DNA from: Thermococcus sp. M36 | Lineage (GTDB): Archaea > Methanobacteriota_B > Thermococci > Thermococcales > Thermococcaceae | DNA: 64,000 nt | Assembly: GCF_012027355.1 (NCBI RefSeq) | Contig: NZ_SNUH01000001.1 | Coordinates: forward strand, 1,302,001-1,366,000 | Reading direction: 5' to 3' | Shown: piece by piece, positions 28,194 through 36,397 of the stretch | Layout of the letters: each line of letters opens with the position of its first letter | How positions within the stretch are numbered: position 1 is the first letter of the stretch | Made by a program: the position numbers and the translations under genes | The notes under the pieces: model-generated | The model's input: the letters and a program-made list of their open reading frames with translations, nothing else | Database searches by the model: none | Told to the model about the DNA's origin: nothing

Positions 28194-29078
28194 GTGGAGG
28201 ATTGGGCCAAAAAGGCTTGCGGGGTAGTGTTGCTAGCTATACTCCTAAGCCTGGGCTTCAACGTTGCCTACGGGGCAAGAAATACGACTGAATTGAAGCC
28301 CGAAGAGGCATACTGGGCTCTAGAACTCCAGAAAGACCTCCCTCCGATAGAGCTTAATGAAACCACAATGGCAATGATTGAAGGTTACTCGAACGAGATA
28401 GTTGAGGAGTTCAACAGTGAACTTTGTACCATGAGTGACGAAGAAATGCTCCGTGAGGGCCTCACAAAGGAAGATATCAAAAAAGCCAGGGCGTTCTGCA
28501 GACTGCCTGATGAGGCAAAGTTGAAAATCATCAGAAATAGACTCCTGCTCAGCGTGTACCTAACTAACGCTCGTTGCTCGGCCCTTAAACAAACAGAAAT
28601 AACGCCAATAATAACCTCCTCTTCAGGGGGTACGTATTCATGCAGAGATGGACTAGTATACGCGTGGGGAATACCCACAAAAGAAAAACTTGGAATTTCC
28701 CACTGTTCATGGAGGAAGTCAGGATCCCCCTCATCATGCAGTAAGGAAAAGGGTGTAGCGTGCCTCTGGGGATGCACAAACGTTGATCCAAAACTCGGAT
28801 GGTCAAGCAACTATAAATATTTCTCTGACTTGGACAGCTTTGTTGAGGAGGTAACAAGCAAGGGTTACCACAAGACCGAGTTTTATGCGGCGTATGGGAT
28901 ATATGGCAGGGACTTCACAAGGGGGATTGGGTATGGTTACCGCTACGAGGCAAGATACAACAATGTCACTCGCATGGGCTACGTTGAAGGTCCCGAGCCC
29001 AATCCGGAGAGGAACTGGTATGGTTTCCTCCACAATTTCTGGCCGACACTTGTGGAGCGCTGGCACGATAAATGCTGA
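28194..29078 (+). CDS. Secreted cysteine-rich protein of unknown function
   Basis: A 294-residue protein not recognised. The first ~28 residues are a signal peptide (KKACGVVLLAILLSLGFNVAYG). The mature part holds about 10 cysteines, including CSWR, CSKEKGVACLWGC and a C-terminal HDKC, so it is probably disulfide-stabilised outside the cell. The N-terminal half is acidic and helical, the C-terminal half rich in Tyr and Gly. The start is GTG at 28194, 6 nt after GGAGGTG; a GTG at 28185 lies within that site. It is the first gene of a five-gene run with gaps mostly under 15 nt. Confidence 0.65.
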   Translation: MEDWAKKACGVVLLAILLSLGFNVAYGARNTTELKPEEAYWALELQKDLPPIELNETTMAMIEGYSNEIVEEFNSELCTMSDEEMLREGLTKEDIKKARAFCRLPDEAKLKIIRNRLLLSVYLTNARCSALKQTEITPIITSSSGGTYSCRDGLVYAWGIPTKEKLGISHCSWRKSGSPSSCSKEKGVACLWGCTNVDPKLGWSSNYKYFSDLDSFVEEVTSKGYHKTEFYAAYGIYGRDFTRGIGYGYRYEARYNNVTRMGYVEGPEPNPERNWYGFLHNFWPTLVERWHDKC

Positions 29079-29088
29079 GGTGATCCGC

Positions 29089-29757
29089 GTGAAGCGTTCT
29101 AAGACTCTGTACTTCGCCCTTCTTATCTTTTTTCTGTTGATAGCTGGTGGGACATATTACCTCCACGGCCGGAGTTCTGGCAATATGGTGGAACCCGAGA
29201 TAAAGTTCAACGCCACTAACCTTAAGCCTCTCAATTCAAACCTGACACTTGTGTACAGGTCGCGCGAATATTCCAATGGGGAATTGGTTCAAAACTCGAC
29301 GAGAATCTTTACGATATCCAGGAAGGGAAACGATATTATCATGGTTGAGAGGTTCAGGACGGAGTGGTGGCAACCCAGCTACTCACTTTATGAAGGAACT
29401 ACTCATGCTGAAATAGCTAATTCAACTCCAATAATATATCAGCCGGACGGTTCCATCTTTGTTAAGGGAAAGCGGGCTGGGGTTGACCTTTTCAGGATTG
29501 GGTATCCCTATTCTCCCGTATTCGAGCAGCTGAAGGCTGAAAAGGGCTATACACTCAGGTTATGCTGCGCCAATCTCACTGTGGAGAATGTGAGGACTAT
29601 AAATGGGAGGGAGTGTATTATAGTGAAAGCAGAAACTGAAGATGCCACCCTCAAACTTGTCATCGACGCCAAGACGCGCCTGCTCCTATGGAGATGTGGG
29701 TTGTCAGGAGACCAAAGGAGTTGCCAGTGGGAAGAGTGGCTAATCTCTTCCAAATAA
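29089..29757 (+). CDS. Membrane-anchored extracytoplasmic protein, unknown function
   Basis: A 222-residue protein with a basic N-terminus and one membrane segment (TLYFALLIFFLLIAGGTYYL, residues ~5-24), then a mostly beta-rich domain. Cysteines at CCANL, REC, WRCG and RSCQW suggest disulfides, and several NxT/NxS sites are present. The start is GTG at 29089 with GAGGTGA 5 nt upstream, just after the preceding stop. No family recognised. Confidence 0.6.
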   Translation: MKRSKTLYFALLIFFLLIAGGTYYLHGRSSGNMVEPEIKFNATNLKPLNSNLTLVYRSREYSNGELVQNSTRIFTISRKGNDIIMVERFRTEWWQPSYSLYEGTTHAEIANSTPIIYQPDGSIFVKGKRAGVDLFRIGYPYSPVFEQLKAEKGYTLRLCCANLTVENVRTINGRECIIVKAETEDATLKLVIDAKTRLLLWRCGLSGDQRSCQWEEWLISSK

Positions 29758-29825
29758 ATCCCTTCACCTCATTTTTGAGCATGGCTCACTACCACTCTAC
29801 TCTACCTCTCTTTGGAGGGCTTCCC

Positions 29826-30629
29826 ATGCAGGGAGGAAGGGGCATCAAGCTGATAATTGAGACCGTTGTTGGCTTAATCGTCATCTTCATAGCGCTTCTC
29901 TTTTTGGTCGCCCATGGTAATGGAGAGACCATCGATGCGGGACTCCTCGTGACGATGTTTGTTCTGTTGGTTCCTTTCGGGATTTCGGCGGTCTTTTTCA
30001 TTGGCCGTTATCTTAAGAAGCACGGCTATCGTAGGGAAGATGTTAAGCGGCTCCATGTAATCCTCGAAGAGAACTGGGGCAGGGACAGGTTCGCAAGGGA
30101 TGTGCAGGAAATAATTGGCTATCACCTAATCGCCTGGTGGTTTCTTGATATGGCGCTCCTTTTGACTGGAAATGTTATGGAGGCTGCAATTTCCGTGGTC
30201 GCGATCTTTCTGGAAATTTTCGCGTTTATTCCACTCTTCACGGTCATGACCCAGTGGGTAATAGGGATTCCCCTCTTGTTATACGTTCTCTTTTCTAGAA
30301 AGGATGAAAATTCCTGGGGGATAACATTGGCCAAGAACACTGGCCTATGGATTGCAAAGGCTTCCCTGTTTGGTGCTGGCTTGATAGTTGGTGTATATCT
30401 CCTGGGACACAGGGTAGAAAGCTCTTCCCTTGAGATTGTCGAGCGTCTTTTGAAGCTGGGCAGAAGTGACTACCTCATCAAAGACCTTCTTCTGCTGTCC
30501 GCCCAGAGTGTCGCCTTTGGTGCCGTTGAGGCTTACCTCTTCCCGAAGCGGAGAAATCTGGGCTTTGTTGTCCTCCTGGTTGTAGCTGCCTTGGGTGGAG
30601 TTATTGCTGGGAACCTGTTTTTAAAATGA
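29826..30629 (+). CDS. Polytopic membrane protein of unknown function
   Basis: A 267-residue protein with about seven hydrophobic segments: ~10-30, 40-58, 105-122, 125-142, 148-168, 190-205, 240-262. A charged cytoplasmic loop (KKHGYRREDVKRLHVILEEN, ~60-80) lies between the second and third. GGAGG is 7 nt before the ATG at 29826. Its stop overlaps the start of the Cys-rich peptide gene (ATGA), so the two are probably translationally coupled. An export, processing or immunity role for that peptide is possible but not shown. Confidence 0.6.
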   Translation: MQGGRGIKLIIETVVGLIVIFIALLFLVAHGNGETIDAGLLVTMFVLLVPFGISAVFFIGRYLKKHGYRREDVKRLHVILEENWGRDRFARDVQEIIGYHLIAWWFLDMALLLTGNVMEAAISVVAIFLEIFAFIPLFTVMTQWVIGIPLLLYVLFSRKDENSWGITLAKNTGLWIAKASLFGAGLIVGVYLLGHRVESSSLEIVERLLKLGRSDYLIKDLLLLSAQSVAFGAVEAYLFPKRRNLGFVVLLVVAALGGVIAGNLFLK

Positions 30630-31177
30630 ACATTGCTCCCAATGACGAGGGCAGAGTTGTTCCCGTTGGAGACACGATTATTACTGCCGACAACTTGACC
30701 CTTTCGGAGTACTACTGGACTCTTAACAAGGTTCTCATGAAGCTTAGGCGCGGAGACGAGACGAACTGGGTTTGGGGCAGAACTGCCTATGAGCTGAGAC
30801 ACTTATCACACTTAGTGCGGCTCAAACTTTCAGAATATGATCAATACCGGACAATAGGGGTAAGTGTTAGTATGGACTCATTGACTGCATGTGAATTTAT
30901 GCTAAACCCCTTAATCTACATAAAGTTCATATGTACCCAGCCAGAGGCCCCTTCATGGGTTATAGTAAGAGCCTGCTGTGCCTCATTATATGCAATAGTC
31001 ATTGGATGCACTGCAGCTTGTGTACTGTCTGGAGGAGCTGCGTGTATAGCTTGTATCGCAGGGGGAGTCTTTGGATCATGGGCTTCACTCTCAGGATGCT
31101 ATGGATACTGTCCATCAATGCAAGTATGTGTTTATGCACTTGGGTTTATTAAGGTTAAATGTGGAACATTGTGGTAG
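30626..31177 (+). CDS. Cysteine-rich peptide precursor, halocin-C8-like C-terminus
   Basis: A 183-residue protein with two parts. Residues 1-80 are polar and charged with no signal peptide visible. Residues ~85-183 are hydrophobic, with 12 Cys (89, 103, 117, 118, 128, 132, 140, 143, 158, 162, 168, 179) among Gly, Ala and Ile. The core CTAACVLSGGAACIACIAGG followed by SGCYGYC resembles the compact, disulfide-rich domain of halocin C8, which is also made as a longer precursor whose N-terminal part gives immunity. I infer a secreted peptide released by cleavage near residue 80. A membrane-embedded protein of other function remains possible. Confidence 0.5.
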   Translation: MNIAPNDEGRVVPVGDTIITADNLTLSEYYWTLNKVLMKLRRGDETNWVWGRTAYELRHLSHLVRLKLSEYDQYRTIGVSVSMDSLTACEFMLNPLIYIKFICTQPEAPSWVIVRACCASLYAIVIGCTAACVLSGGAACIACIAGGVFGSWASLSGCYGYCPSMQVCVYALGFIKVKCGTLW

Positions 31178-31188
31178 GGTGGTAAAGC

Positions 31189-31467
31189 ATGTCTTGGATG
31201 GAGTATGGTGCATACGCAGGAATAATTGGGGGAACCCTTTACTTCTTTCTACTTTTTGCCTTCAGGGACTTCTTCGCGGGCCGTGACAGGATTTCTTGGA
31301 TAATCCAGCTAGAGATGGCGGCCTTCATGGTGCTCACGGGCTTCGTGGTCTTTGGAATCACCGATGGGAACATTCCGTTTTACGTGCTGGGCGCGATTGG
31401 ATGGATATGGCTTGCGGTGGTTATAGTGACGGTTTTGCTGTGGTTGGGGAGCGGTTCAAAGGTATAA
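31189..31467 (+). CDS. Small three-helix membrane protein
   Basis: A 92-residue protein with three membrane segments (residues ~8-26, 40-58, 66-86) and short charged loops (RDFFAGRDR). GGGTGG is 8 nt from the ATG. It is the last gene of the accessory operon, 11 nt after the Cys-rich precursor. A small membrane protein at this place would fit an immunity protein, but nothing in the sequence proves it. Confidence 0.6.
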   Translation: MSWMEYGAYAGIIGGTLYFFLLFAFRDFFAGRDRISWIIQLEMAAFMVLTGFVVFGITDGNIPFYVLGAIGWIWLAVVIVTVLLWLGSGSKV

Positions 31468-31497
31468 CTGGCTGAAACCTCTTGGACATGACTCACC

Positions 31498-31507
31498 TTT
31501 ATAAACC
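31498..31507 (+). promoter_or_regulatory. TATA box for the methyltransferase gene
   Basis: TTTATAAACC lies ~25 nt from the ATG at 31527, so the transcript is probably leaderless. Confidence 0.6.
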
Positions 31508-31526
31508 CCTTTTCTTATCCCCGCAC

Positions 31527-32114
31527 ATGAGCCACTACTACTCCGAAGAGCCAAACGTTCCCCTCAAGACAAAGACCATCGAAATCTGCCTCAGGGGTTA
31601 TTGTTTCAAGTTCATAACGGCCAGTGGAGTCTTCTCCTTCGGGAAACTCGACAGGGGAACGGAACTGCTCATAGAGAGTATGATACTTGACGGGAACTGG
31701 CGCGTCCTCGACCTCGGCTGCGGCTACGGTGCAATAGGCATTGTTGCTTCCCGCTTTGTCAACTACGTCGTCATGACCGACGTGAACAGACGGGCGGTAA
31801 GCATAGCGAGGAAAAATTTAAAAATCAACAACGTTAGAAACGCCGAGGTTAGGTGGGGAAGCCTCTACGAGCCCGTTAAGGGCGAAAAGTTTGACACAAT
31901 CATCACTAACCCCCCGGTGCACGCGGGAAAGGAAATCCTGAGGGAAATAGTTATAAATGCTCCCCGGCATCTCAACGATGGAGGCCTCCTGCAGCTCGTT
32001 ATCAAGACCAAGCAGGGGGCAAAGTATATTAAGGCTCTAATGAATGACCACTTCACCGAAGTGAGAGAGCTGGCGAAGGGGAGCGGCTACCGCGTGTATG
32101 CCGGGATCGCCTAG
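31527..32114 (+). CDS. Class I SAM-dependent methyltransferase (RsmC/MJ0882-like)
   Basis: A 195-residue methyltransferase. The SAM-binding motif LDLGCGYGAIGI is near residue 60, the acidic end of strand 2 is MTDVNRRAV, and the catalytic NPPVH near residue 130 is the NPPF/Y-type motif of N6A/N2G nucleic-acid methyltransferases. The C-terminus has the RsmC-like GGLLQLVIKTKQGA. The substrate is probably rRNA or tRNA. The last 15 nt of the gene (four codons and the stop) are also the 5' end of the tRNASer gene. A start at 31482 lies upstream of the TATA box and is rejected. Confidence 0.88.
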   Translation: MSHYYSEEPNVPLKTKTIEICLRGYCFKFITASGVFSFGKLDRGTELLIESMILDGNWRVLDLGCGYGAIGIVASRFVNYVVMTDVNRRAVSIARKNLKINNVRNAEVRWGSLYEPVKGEKFDTIITNPPVHAGKEILREIVINAPRHLNDGGLLQLVIKTKQGAKYIKALMNDHFTEVRELAKGSGYRVYAGIA

Positions 32115-32186
32115 CCTGGGATGGCGCGGGCCTTGAGAGCCCGTGTCCGTATGGACACCGGGGTTCAAATCCCCGTCCCGGCGCCA
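32100..32186 (+). tRNA. tRNA-Ser (anticodon TGA)
   Basis: Acceptor arms GCCGGGA and TCCCGGC pair, with discriminator G and encoded CCA. The anticodon loop CTTGAGA gives TGA. A long variable arm (TGTCCGTATGGACAC) is typical of tRNASer. T-loop TTCAAAT. It overlaps the 3' end of the methyltransferase gene by 15 nt. Confidence 0.97.
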
Positions 32187-32225
32187 AAATCCTCTATGAA
32201 GGATTGAGACGGAGGTGTATTCGTA

Positions 32226-32675
32226 ATGACGGACAACTTCAGACACATCGTCCGTGTAGCGGGAGTTGATTTGGACGGAAATAAGCAGCTGAGATGGGCC
32301 CTTACGGGCATCAAGGGCATAGGGATAAACTTCGCGACCATGGTGCTCAGGGTTGCAGGGATCGACCCGTACATGAAGACCGGTTACCTGACCGACGAGC
32401 AGGTCAAGACCATAGAGAAGATCCTCGAGGATCCGGTTGCCCACGGAATCCCGACTTGGGCAGTCAACAGGCCGAAGGACTACGAGACCGGTAAGGACAT
32501 GCACCTTATCACCGCCAAGCTCGTCATGGCCTGGCGTGAGGACATCAACAGGCTTAGGAGAATCAGGGCTTACCGTGGCATAAGGCACGAGCTCGGACTG
32601 CCGCTCAGGGGACAGAGAACCAGGTCGAACTTCAGGCACGGTACCACCGTCGGCGTGAGAAGGAGAAAGAAGTGA
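32226..32675 (+). CDS. rps13: Ribosomal protein S13
   Basis: A 149-residue archaeal S13 (uS13) in the head of the small subunit. [20 protein letters not shown] and the C-terminal [20 protein letters not shown] are diagnostic. It is the first gene of the alpha-type cluster, starting 39 nt after tRNASer; GGAGGTGT precedes the ATG. Confidence 0.97.
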   Translation: MTDNFRHIVRVAGVDLDGNKQLRWALTGIKGIGINFATMVLRVAGIDPYMKTGYLTDEQVKTIEKILEDPVAHGIPTWAVNRPKDYETGKDMHLITAKLVMAWREDINRLRRIRAYRGIRHELGLPLRGQRTRSNFRHGTTVGVRRRKK

Positions 32676-32685
32676 GGTGGTGTAA

Positions 32686-33228
32686 ATGGGAGACCCTAAG
32701 AGGCAGAGGAAGAAGTACGAGACTCCCTCTCACCCGTGGATTAAGGAGAGGCTTGACAGAGAGCGCGTGCTCATGAAGAAGTACGCCCTCAAGAACAAGA
32801 AGGAGCTCTGGAGGCACGAGACTCAGCTCAAGGAGTTCAGGCGTAGGGCCAGGCGCCTCCTTGCGGCGAGGGGCAAGCAGGCCGAGGTTGAGAGGGTCCA
32901 GCTCCTCCAGAGGCTCAACAGACTTGGCCTCCTTCCGGCCGATGCGGTGCTCGATGATGTCCTTTCGCTTACCGTTGAGGACGTCCTCGACAGGCGCCTT
33001 CAGACCATAGTCTACAAGAAGGGCCTCGCCAGGACCATCAGGCAGGCCAGGCAGCTCATTGTCCACGGCCACATCGAGGTCAACGGGCAGATAATCCGCT
33101 CTCCGGGCTATCTCGTCCTTAGGGAGGAGGAAGACGCCATAACCTACTCGAAGACCTCTCCTTTCGCCAAGGAGAGCCACCCCGAGAGGATGGTTATTGA
33201 ACAGGCCAAGCAGGGTGGTGAGGCATGA
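32686..33228 (+). CDS. rps4: Ribosomal protein S4
   Basis: A 180-residue archaeal S4 (uS4), a primary 16S binder. The S4 RNA-binding domain is at [32 protein letters not shown] (residues ~105-140). It overlaps rps11 by 4 nt (ATGA). Confidence 0.97.
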   Translation: MGDPKRQRKKYETPSHPWIKERLDRERVLMKKYALKNKKELWRHETQLKEFRRRARRLLAARGKQAEVERVQLLQRLNRLGLLPADAVLDDVLSLTVEDVLDRRLQTIVYKKGLARTIRQARQLIVHGHIEVNGQIIRSPGYLVLREEEDAITYSKTSPFAKESHPERMVIEQAKQGGEA

Positions 33229-33647
33229 GCGAGGAACAGACCCAGCAGGTTAACCTTAAGAAGAAGGAGAAGTGGGGAGTTGCCCACATATACTCCTCTT
33301 ACAACAACACCATCATCCACATCACCGACCTCACCGGGGCTGAGACCGTCAGCAGGTGGAGCGGTGGTATGGTCGTCAAGGCCGACAGGGACGAGCCATC
33401 ACCCTACGCGGCCATGATAGCAGCGAGGAGAGCCGCCGAAGAGGCCATGGAGAAGGGCTTTGTCGGCGTTCACATCAAGGTCCGCGCCCCGGGTGGAAGC
33501 AGGAGCAAGAGTCCCGGTCCGGGTGCACAGGCCGCCATCCGTGCCCTCGCCAGGGCCGGCCTCAGGATAGGAAGGGTTGAGGACGTCACCCCGATTCCGC
33601 ACGACGGCACCAGGCCGAAGGGCGGAAGAAGGGGCAGGCGTGTCTGA
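33225..33647 (+). CDS. rps11: Ribosomal protein S11
   Basis: A 140-residue S11 (uS11) on the platform. [20 protein letters not shown] and the C-terminal [20 protein letters not shown] are typical. A run of seven T residues follows the stop, just before the rpoD ribosome binding site; it could act as a partial terminator. Confidence 0.97.
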   Translation: MSEEQTQQVNLKKKEKWGVAHIYSSYNNTIIHITDLTGAETVSRWSGGMVVKADRDEPSPYAAMIAARRAAEEAMEKGFVGVHIKVRAPGGSRSKSPGPGAQAAIRALARAGLRIGRVEDVTPIPHDGTRPKGGRRGRRV

Positions 33648-33675
33648 CCCCACAACTTCTTTTTTGGTGATGCCG

Positions 33676-34461
33676 ATGGAGCCAAAGTTTCAGATTCTTG
33701 AGAAAAGGGAGGACTCGATTAAGTTCATCATCGAGGGAGTCAACGTTCCCTTTGCCAATGCCCTCAGGAGGACTATCCTCTCTGAGGTTCCGACCTTCGC
33801 CGTTGATGAGGTCGAGTTCTTCGAGAACGATTCAGCCCTTTTTGACGAGATAATCGCCCACAGGCTGGCCATGATTCCGCTCACAACTCCCGTCGAGAGG
33901 TTTTCACTCGATGCCCTTGAGCTTGACGACTATACCGTTACACTGTCCCTCGAGGTGGAAGGGCCGGGTATGGTCTACTCCGGCGACCTGAAGAGCGACG
34001 ACGAGGGGGTAAAGCCCGCCAACCCGGACATCCCGATAGTCAAACTGGCGGAAGGACAGAGGCTCACCCTCAACGCCTACGCGAGGCTTGGGCGCGGAAA
34101 AGATCACGCCAAGTGGCAGCCGGGCTTCGTCTACTACAAGTACCTGACAAAAATACACGTGAGCAAAGAAGTCCCCGACTGGAAGGAGCTCAAGAAGCTT
34201 GCCGAGAGGCGCGGTCTTCCCGTGGAGGAGACTGAGGAGGAGCTCATCATCACGACCACCAAGGCCTTCTACCTTCCGAGAAAGTTCGAGGCCTACCAGG
34301 GCGATAAGATAAGGGAAGAGGTAGTTCCCGGGACGTTCGTGTTTACCGTCGAGACCAACGGAGAGTTCCCCGTTGAGGAAATCGTGATCATAGCCCTCAA
34401 AATCCTCATGAGGAAGAGCGATAGATTTATAAGCGAACTCCATAAATTAGGCTCCGACTGA
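33676..34461 (+). CDS. rpoD: RNA polymerase subunit Rpo3 (RpoD)
   Basis: A 261-residue alpha-like subunit (eukaryotic RPB3) that starts polymerase assembly with Rpo11, Rpo10 and Rpo12. [20 protein letters not shown] is the alpha-family signature. The central domain (residues ~150-210) lacks the four-Cys 3Fe-4S/4Fe-4S motif found in some archaea. The ATG at 33676 follows GGTGAT; 33670 is possible. The stop ends 1 nt before tRNALeu. Confidence 0.96.
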   Translation: MEPKFQILEKREDSIKFIIEGVNVPFANALRRTILSEVPTFAVDEVEFFENDSALFDEIIAHRLAMIPLTTPVERFSLDALELDDYTVTLSLEVEGPGMVYSGDLKSDDEGVKPANPDIPIVKLAEGQRLTLNAYARLGRGKDHAKWQPGFVYYKYLTKIHVSKEVPDWKELKKLAERRGLPVEETEEELIITTTKAFYLPRKFEAYQGDKIREEVVPGTFVFTVETNGEFPVEEIVIIALKILMRKSDRFISELHKLGSD

Positions 34462-34462
34462 C

Positions 34463-34550
34463 GCGGGGGTTGCCGAGCCTGGTCAAAGGCGCGGGATTCA
34501 GGGTCCCGTCCCGTAGGGGTTCCGGGGTTCAAATCCCCGCCCCCGCACCA
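34463..34550 (+). tRNA. tRNA-Leu (anticodon CAG)
   Basis: GCGGGGG pairs with CCCCCGC; discriminator A and encoded CCA. Anticodon stem CGGGA/TCCCG with loop TTCAGGG gives CAG. A variable arm (TCCCGTAGGGG) is present. It begins 1 nt after the rpoD stop codon. Confidence 0.97.
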
Positions 34551-34618
34551 GTATTTACGCTCACCCCGTTGGACCTGTCGGTTTCCCACCTGCGAGAGAG
34601 CGTTAAGGAGGTATGTTC

Positions 34619-34984
34619 ATGGTCAAGAGAACCGGACCCACTGACATCAACCTGAGGAGGCTCATCCGCTACCTCAGAAAGAAATCGAACGAGGAAGGGG
34701 TTAAGATATGGAAGGATATTGCTTGGCGCCTTGAGAGACCGAGGAGGCAGAGGGCTGAGGTTAACGTCAGCAGGATCAACCGCTACACCAAGGATGGTGA
34801 CGTAGTCGTTGTCCCAGGAAGCGTCCTCGGTGCAGGAAAGCTTGAGCACAAGGTCATCGTTGCCGCTTGGAAGTTCAGCGAGACCGCTAGGAAAAAAATA
34901 GTCGAGGCTGGTGGAGAGGTCCTCACGATTGAGGAGCTCATCGAGAGGAACCCGAAGGGTAGTGGAGTAATCATAATGGAGTGA
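34619..34984 (+). CDS. rpl18e: Ribosomal protein L18e
   Basis: A 121-residue L18e (eL18), related to bacterial L15. [20 protein letters not shown] and [20 protein letters not shown] identify it. The ATG at 34619 has GGAGGT 6 nt upstream; the ATG at 34613 abuts that site. Confidence 0.96.
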   Translation: MVKRTGPTDINLRRLIRYLRKKSNEEGVKIWKDIAWRLERPRRQRAEVNVSRINRYTKDGDVVVVPGSVLGAGKLEHKVIVAAWKFSETARKKIVEAGGEVLTIEELIERNPKGSGVIIME

Positions 34985-34990
34985 TGGGCC

Positions 34991-35419
34991 ATGAGGATAA
35001 TTAACGCTGAAGGACTCATACTCGGAAGGCTCGCCTCGAAGGTCGCCAAGATGCTCCTTGAGGGCGAGGAAGTCGTCATAGTCAACGCCGACAGGGCCAT
35101 CATCACTGGCAACAGGGAAGACATCTTCGCCAAGTACAAGCAGAGAACCGAGCTGAGGACCAGGACCAACCCGAGGAGGGGTCCGTTCTACCCGAAGAGG
35201 AGCGACGAGATCGTTAGGAGAACCGTCAGGGGCATGCTCCCCTGGAAGACCGACCGCGGAAGGAAGGCTTTCAAGAGGCTCAAGGTCTATGTCGGCGTTC
35301 CGAAGGAATTCGAGGGGAAGCAGCTTGAGACCATAAGCGAGGCCCACATGTCGAGGCTTGCAACACCTAAGTACGTTACCGTTGGCGAGGTTGCCAAGTT
35401 CCTTGGTGGAAAGTTCTGA
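34991..35419 (+). CDS. rpl13: Ribosomal protein L13
   Basis: A 142-residue L13 (uL13). [20 protein letters not shown] and [20 protein letters not shown] are diagnostic. It is separated from rpl18e by 6 nt. Confidence 0.97.
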   Translation: MRIINAEGLILGRLASKVAKMLLEGEEVVIVNADRAIITGNREDIFAKYKQRTELRTRTNPRRGPFYPKRSDEIVRRTVRGMLPWKTDRGRKAFKRLKVYVGVPKEFEGKQLETISEAHMSRLATPKYVTVGEVAKFLGGKF

Positions 35420-35430
35420 GGTGAGAGAAG

Positions 35431-35838
35431 ATGAGGGTCATCCAGACTGCTGGTAAGAGGAAGACGGCCATTGCGAGGGCCACCATCCGGGAAGGAAAGG
35501 GTCGCGTTAGGATCAACCACAAGCCAGTTGAGATCATCGAGCCGGAAATCGCGCGCTTCACCATCATTGAGCCGCTCGTCCTTGCCGGGGAGGAGATAGT
35601 CAGCAAGGTTGACATCGACGTCAAGGTTGAGGGTGGCGGCTTTATGGGACAGGCTGAGGCAGCGAGGGTTGCCATAGCCAGGGCCCTCGTCGAGTGGACC
35701 AACGACATGAACCTCAAGGAAAAGTTTATGAAGTACGACAGAACCATGCTCGTCGGGGACAGCAGGCGCACAGAGCCGCACAAGCCCAACCGCTCCACCA
35801 AGGGTCCGAGGGCCAAGAGGCAGAAGTCCTACCGCTGA
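35431..35838 (+). CDS. rps9: Ribosomal protein S9
   Basis: A 135-residue S9 (uS9) whose C-terminal tail reaches the P-site. [20 protein letters not shown] and the ending [13 protein letters not shown] are typical. GAGGTGAGAGAAG precedes the ATG. Confidence 0.97.
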   Translation: MRVIQTAGKRKTAIARATIREGKGRVRINHKPVEIIEPEIARFTIIEPLVLAGEEIVSKVDIDVKVEGGGFMGQAEAARVAIARALVEWTNDMNLKEKFMKYDRTMLVGDSRRTEPHKPNRSTKGPRAKRQKSYR

Positions 35839-35876
35839 GGGCTTTCCTTTAATATTCATTGGAGAAGGTGATACGG

Positions 35877-36074
35877 GTGATAGTCCCCGTCAGGTGCTTC
35901 ACGTGTGGAAAGGTCATAGGAGACAAATACTACGAGTTCAAGGCCCGCGTCGAGAAGGGTGAGGACCCCGAGAAGGTGCTCGACGACCTTGGGATCGAGA
36001 GGTACTGCTGCAGGAGGATGCTCCTCAGCCACGTTGAGCTCATAGACCAGGTAATGGTCTACAGGGTGTATTAA
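35877..36074 (+). CDS. rpoN: RNA polymerase subunit Rpo10 (RpoN), GTG start
   Basis: A 65-residue zinc-bundle subunit (RPB10). The atypical zinc site [12 protein letters not shown] ... RYCCRR is present. The start is GTG at 35877, which gives the family N-terminus [11 protein letters not shown] and has GGTGAT 4 nt upstream; a longer TTG start at 35859 is rejected. Confidence 0.95.
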   Translation: MIVPVRCFTCGKVIGDKYYEFKARVEKGEDPEKVLDDLGIERYCCRRMLLSHVELIDQVMVYRVY

Positions 36075-36090
36075 AAACCACATTTCTCGG

Positions 36091-36168
36091 GGGGCCGTGG
36101 GGTAGCTTGGTCTATCCTCCCGGCTTGGGGTGCCGGAGACCCGGGTTCAAATCCCGGCGGCCCCACCA
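36091..36168 (+). tRNA. tRNA-Pro (anticodon GGG)
   Basis: GGGGCCG pairs with CGGCCCC; discriminator A and encoded CCA. Anticodon stem CCGGC/GCCGG with loop TTGGGGT gives GGG. It lies between rpoN and rpoK. Confidence 0.96.
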
Positions 36169-36217
36169 AAATTTGCAGTGGGTTTGATTTGAAATGTGGA
36201 AGGCAGGGGTGGTAGTC

Positions 36218-36391
36218 ATGTTTAAGTATACCCGCTTTGAGAAGGCCCGTATTATAGGGGCGAGGGCCCTTCAGATAGCGATGGGTGCGCCTATCCTCAT
36301 CGACGTCCCGGAAGGAATCACGCCGCTCGACGCCGCGCTGCTTGAGTTTGAGAAGGGCATAATACCGCTCACCGTAATAAGGCCGAGCTGA
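36218..36391 (+). CDS. rpoK: RNA polymerase subunit Rpo6 (RpoK)
   Basis: A 57-residue RPB6/omega homolog, which stabilises the large subunit. [20 protein letters not shown] and the C-terminal [15 protein letters not shown] are diagnostic. GGTGGT precedes the ATG at 36218; an upstream ATG at 36194 has no ribosome binding site. Confidence 0.95.
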   Translation: MFKYTRFEKARIIGARALQIAMGAPILIDVPEGITPLDAALLEFEKGIIPLTVIRPS

Positions 36392-36397
36392 TGAAAG

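Noticed and set aside
35859-36074. Longer Rpo10 with TTG start at 35859
   Set aside because: The internal GTG has the ribosome binding site and gives the conserved N-terminus.
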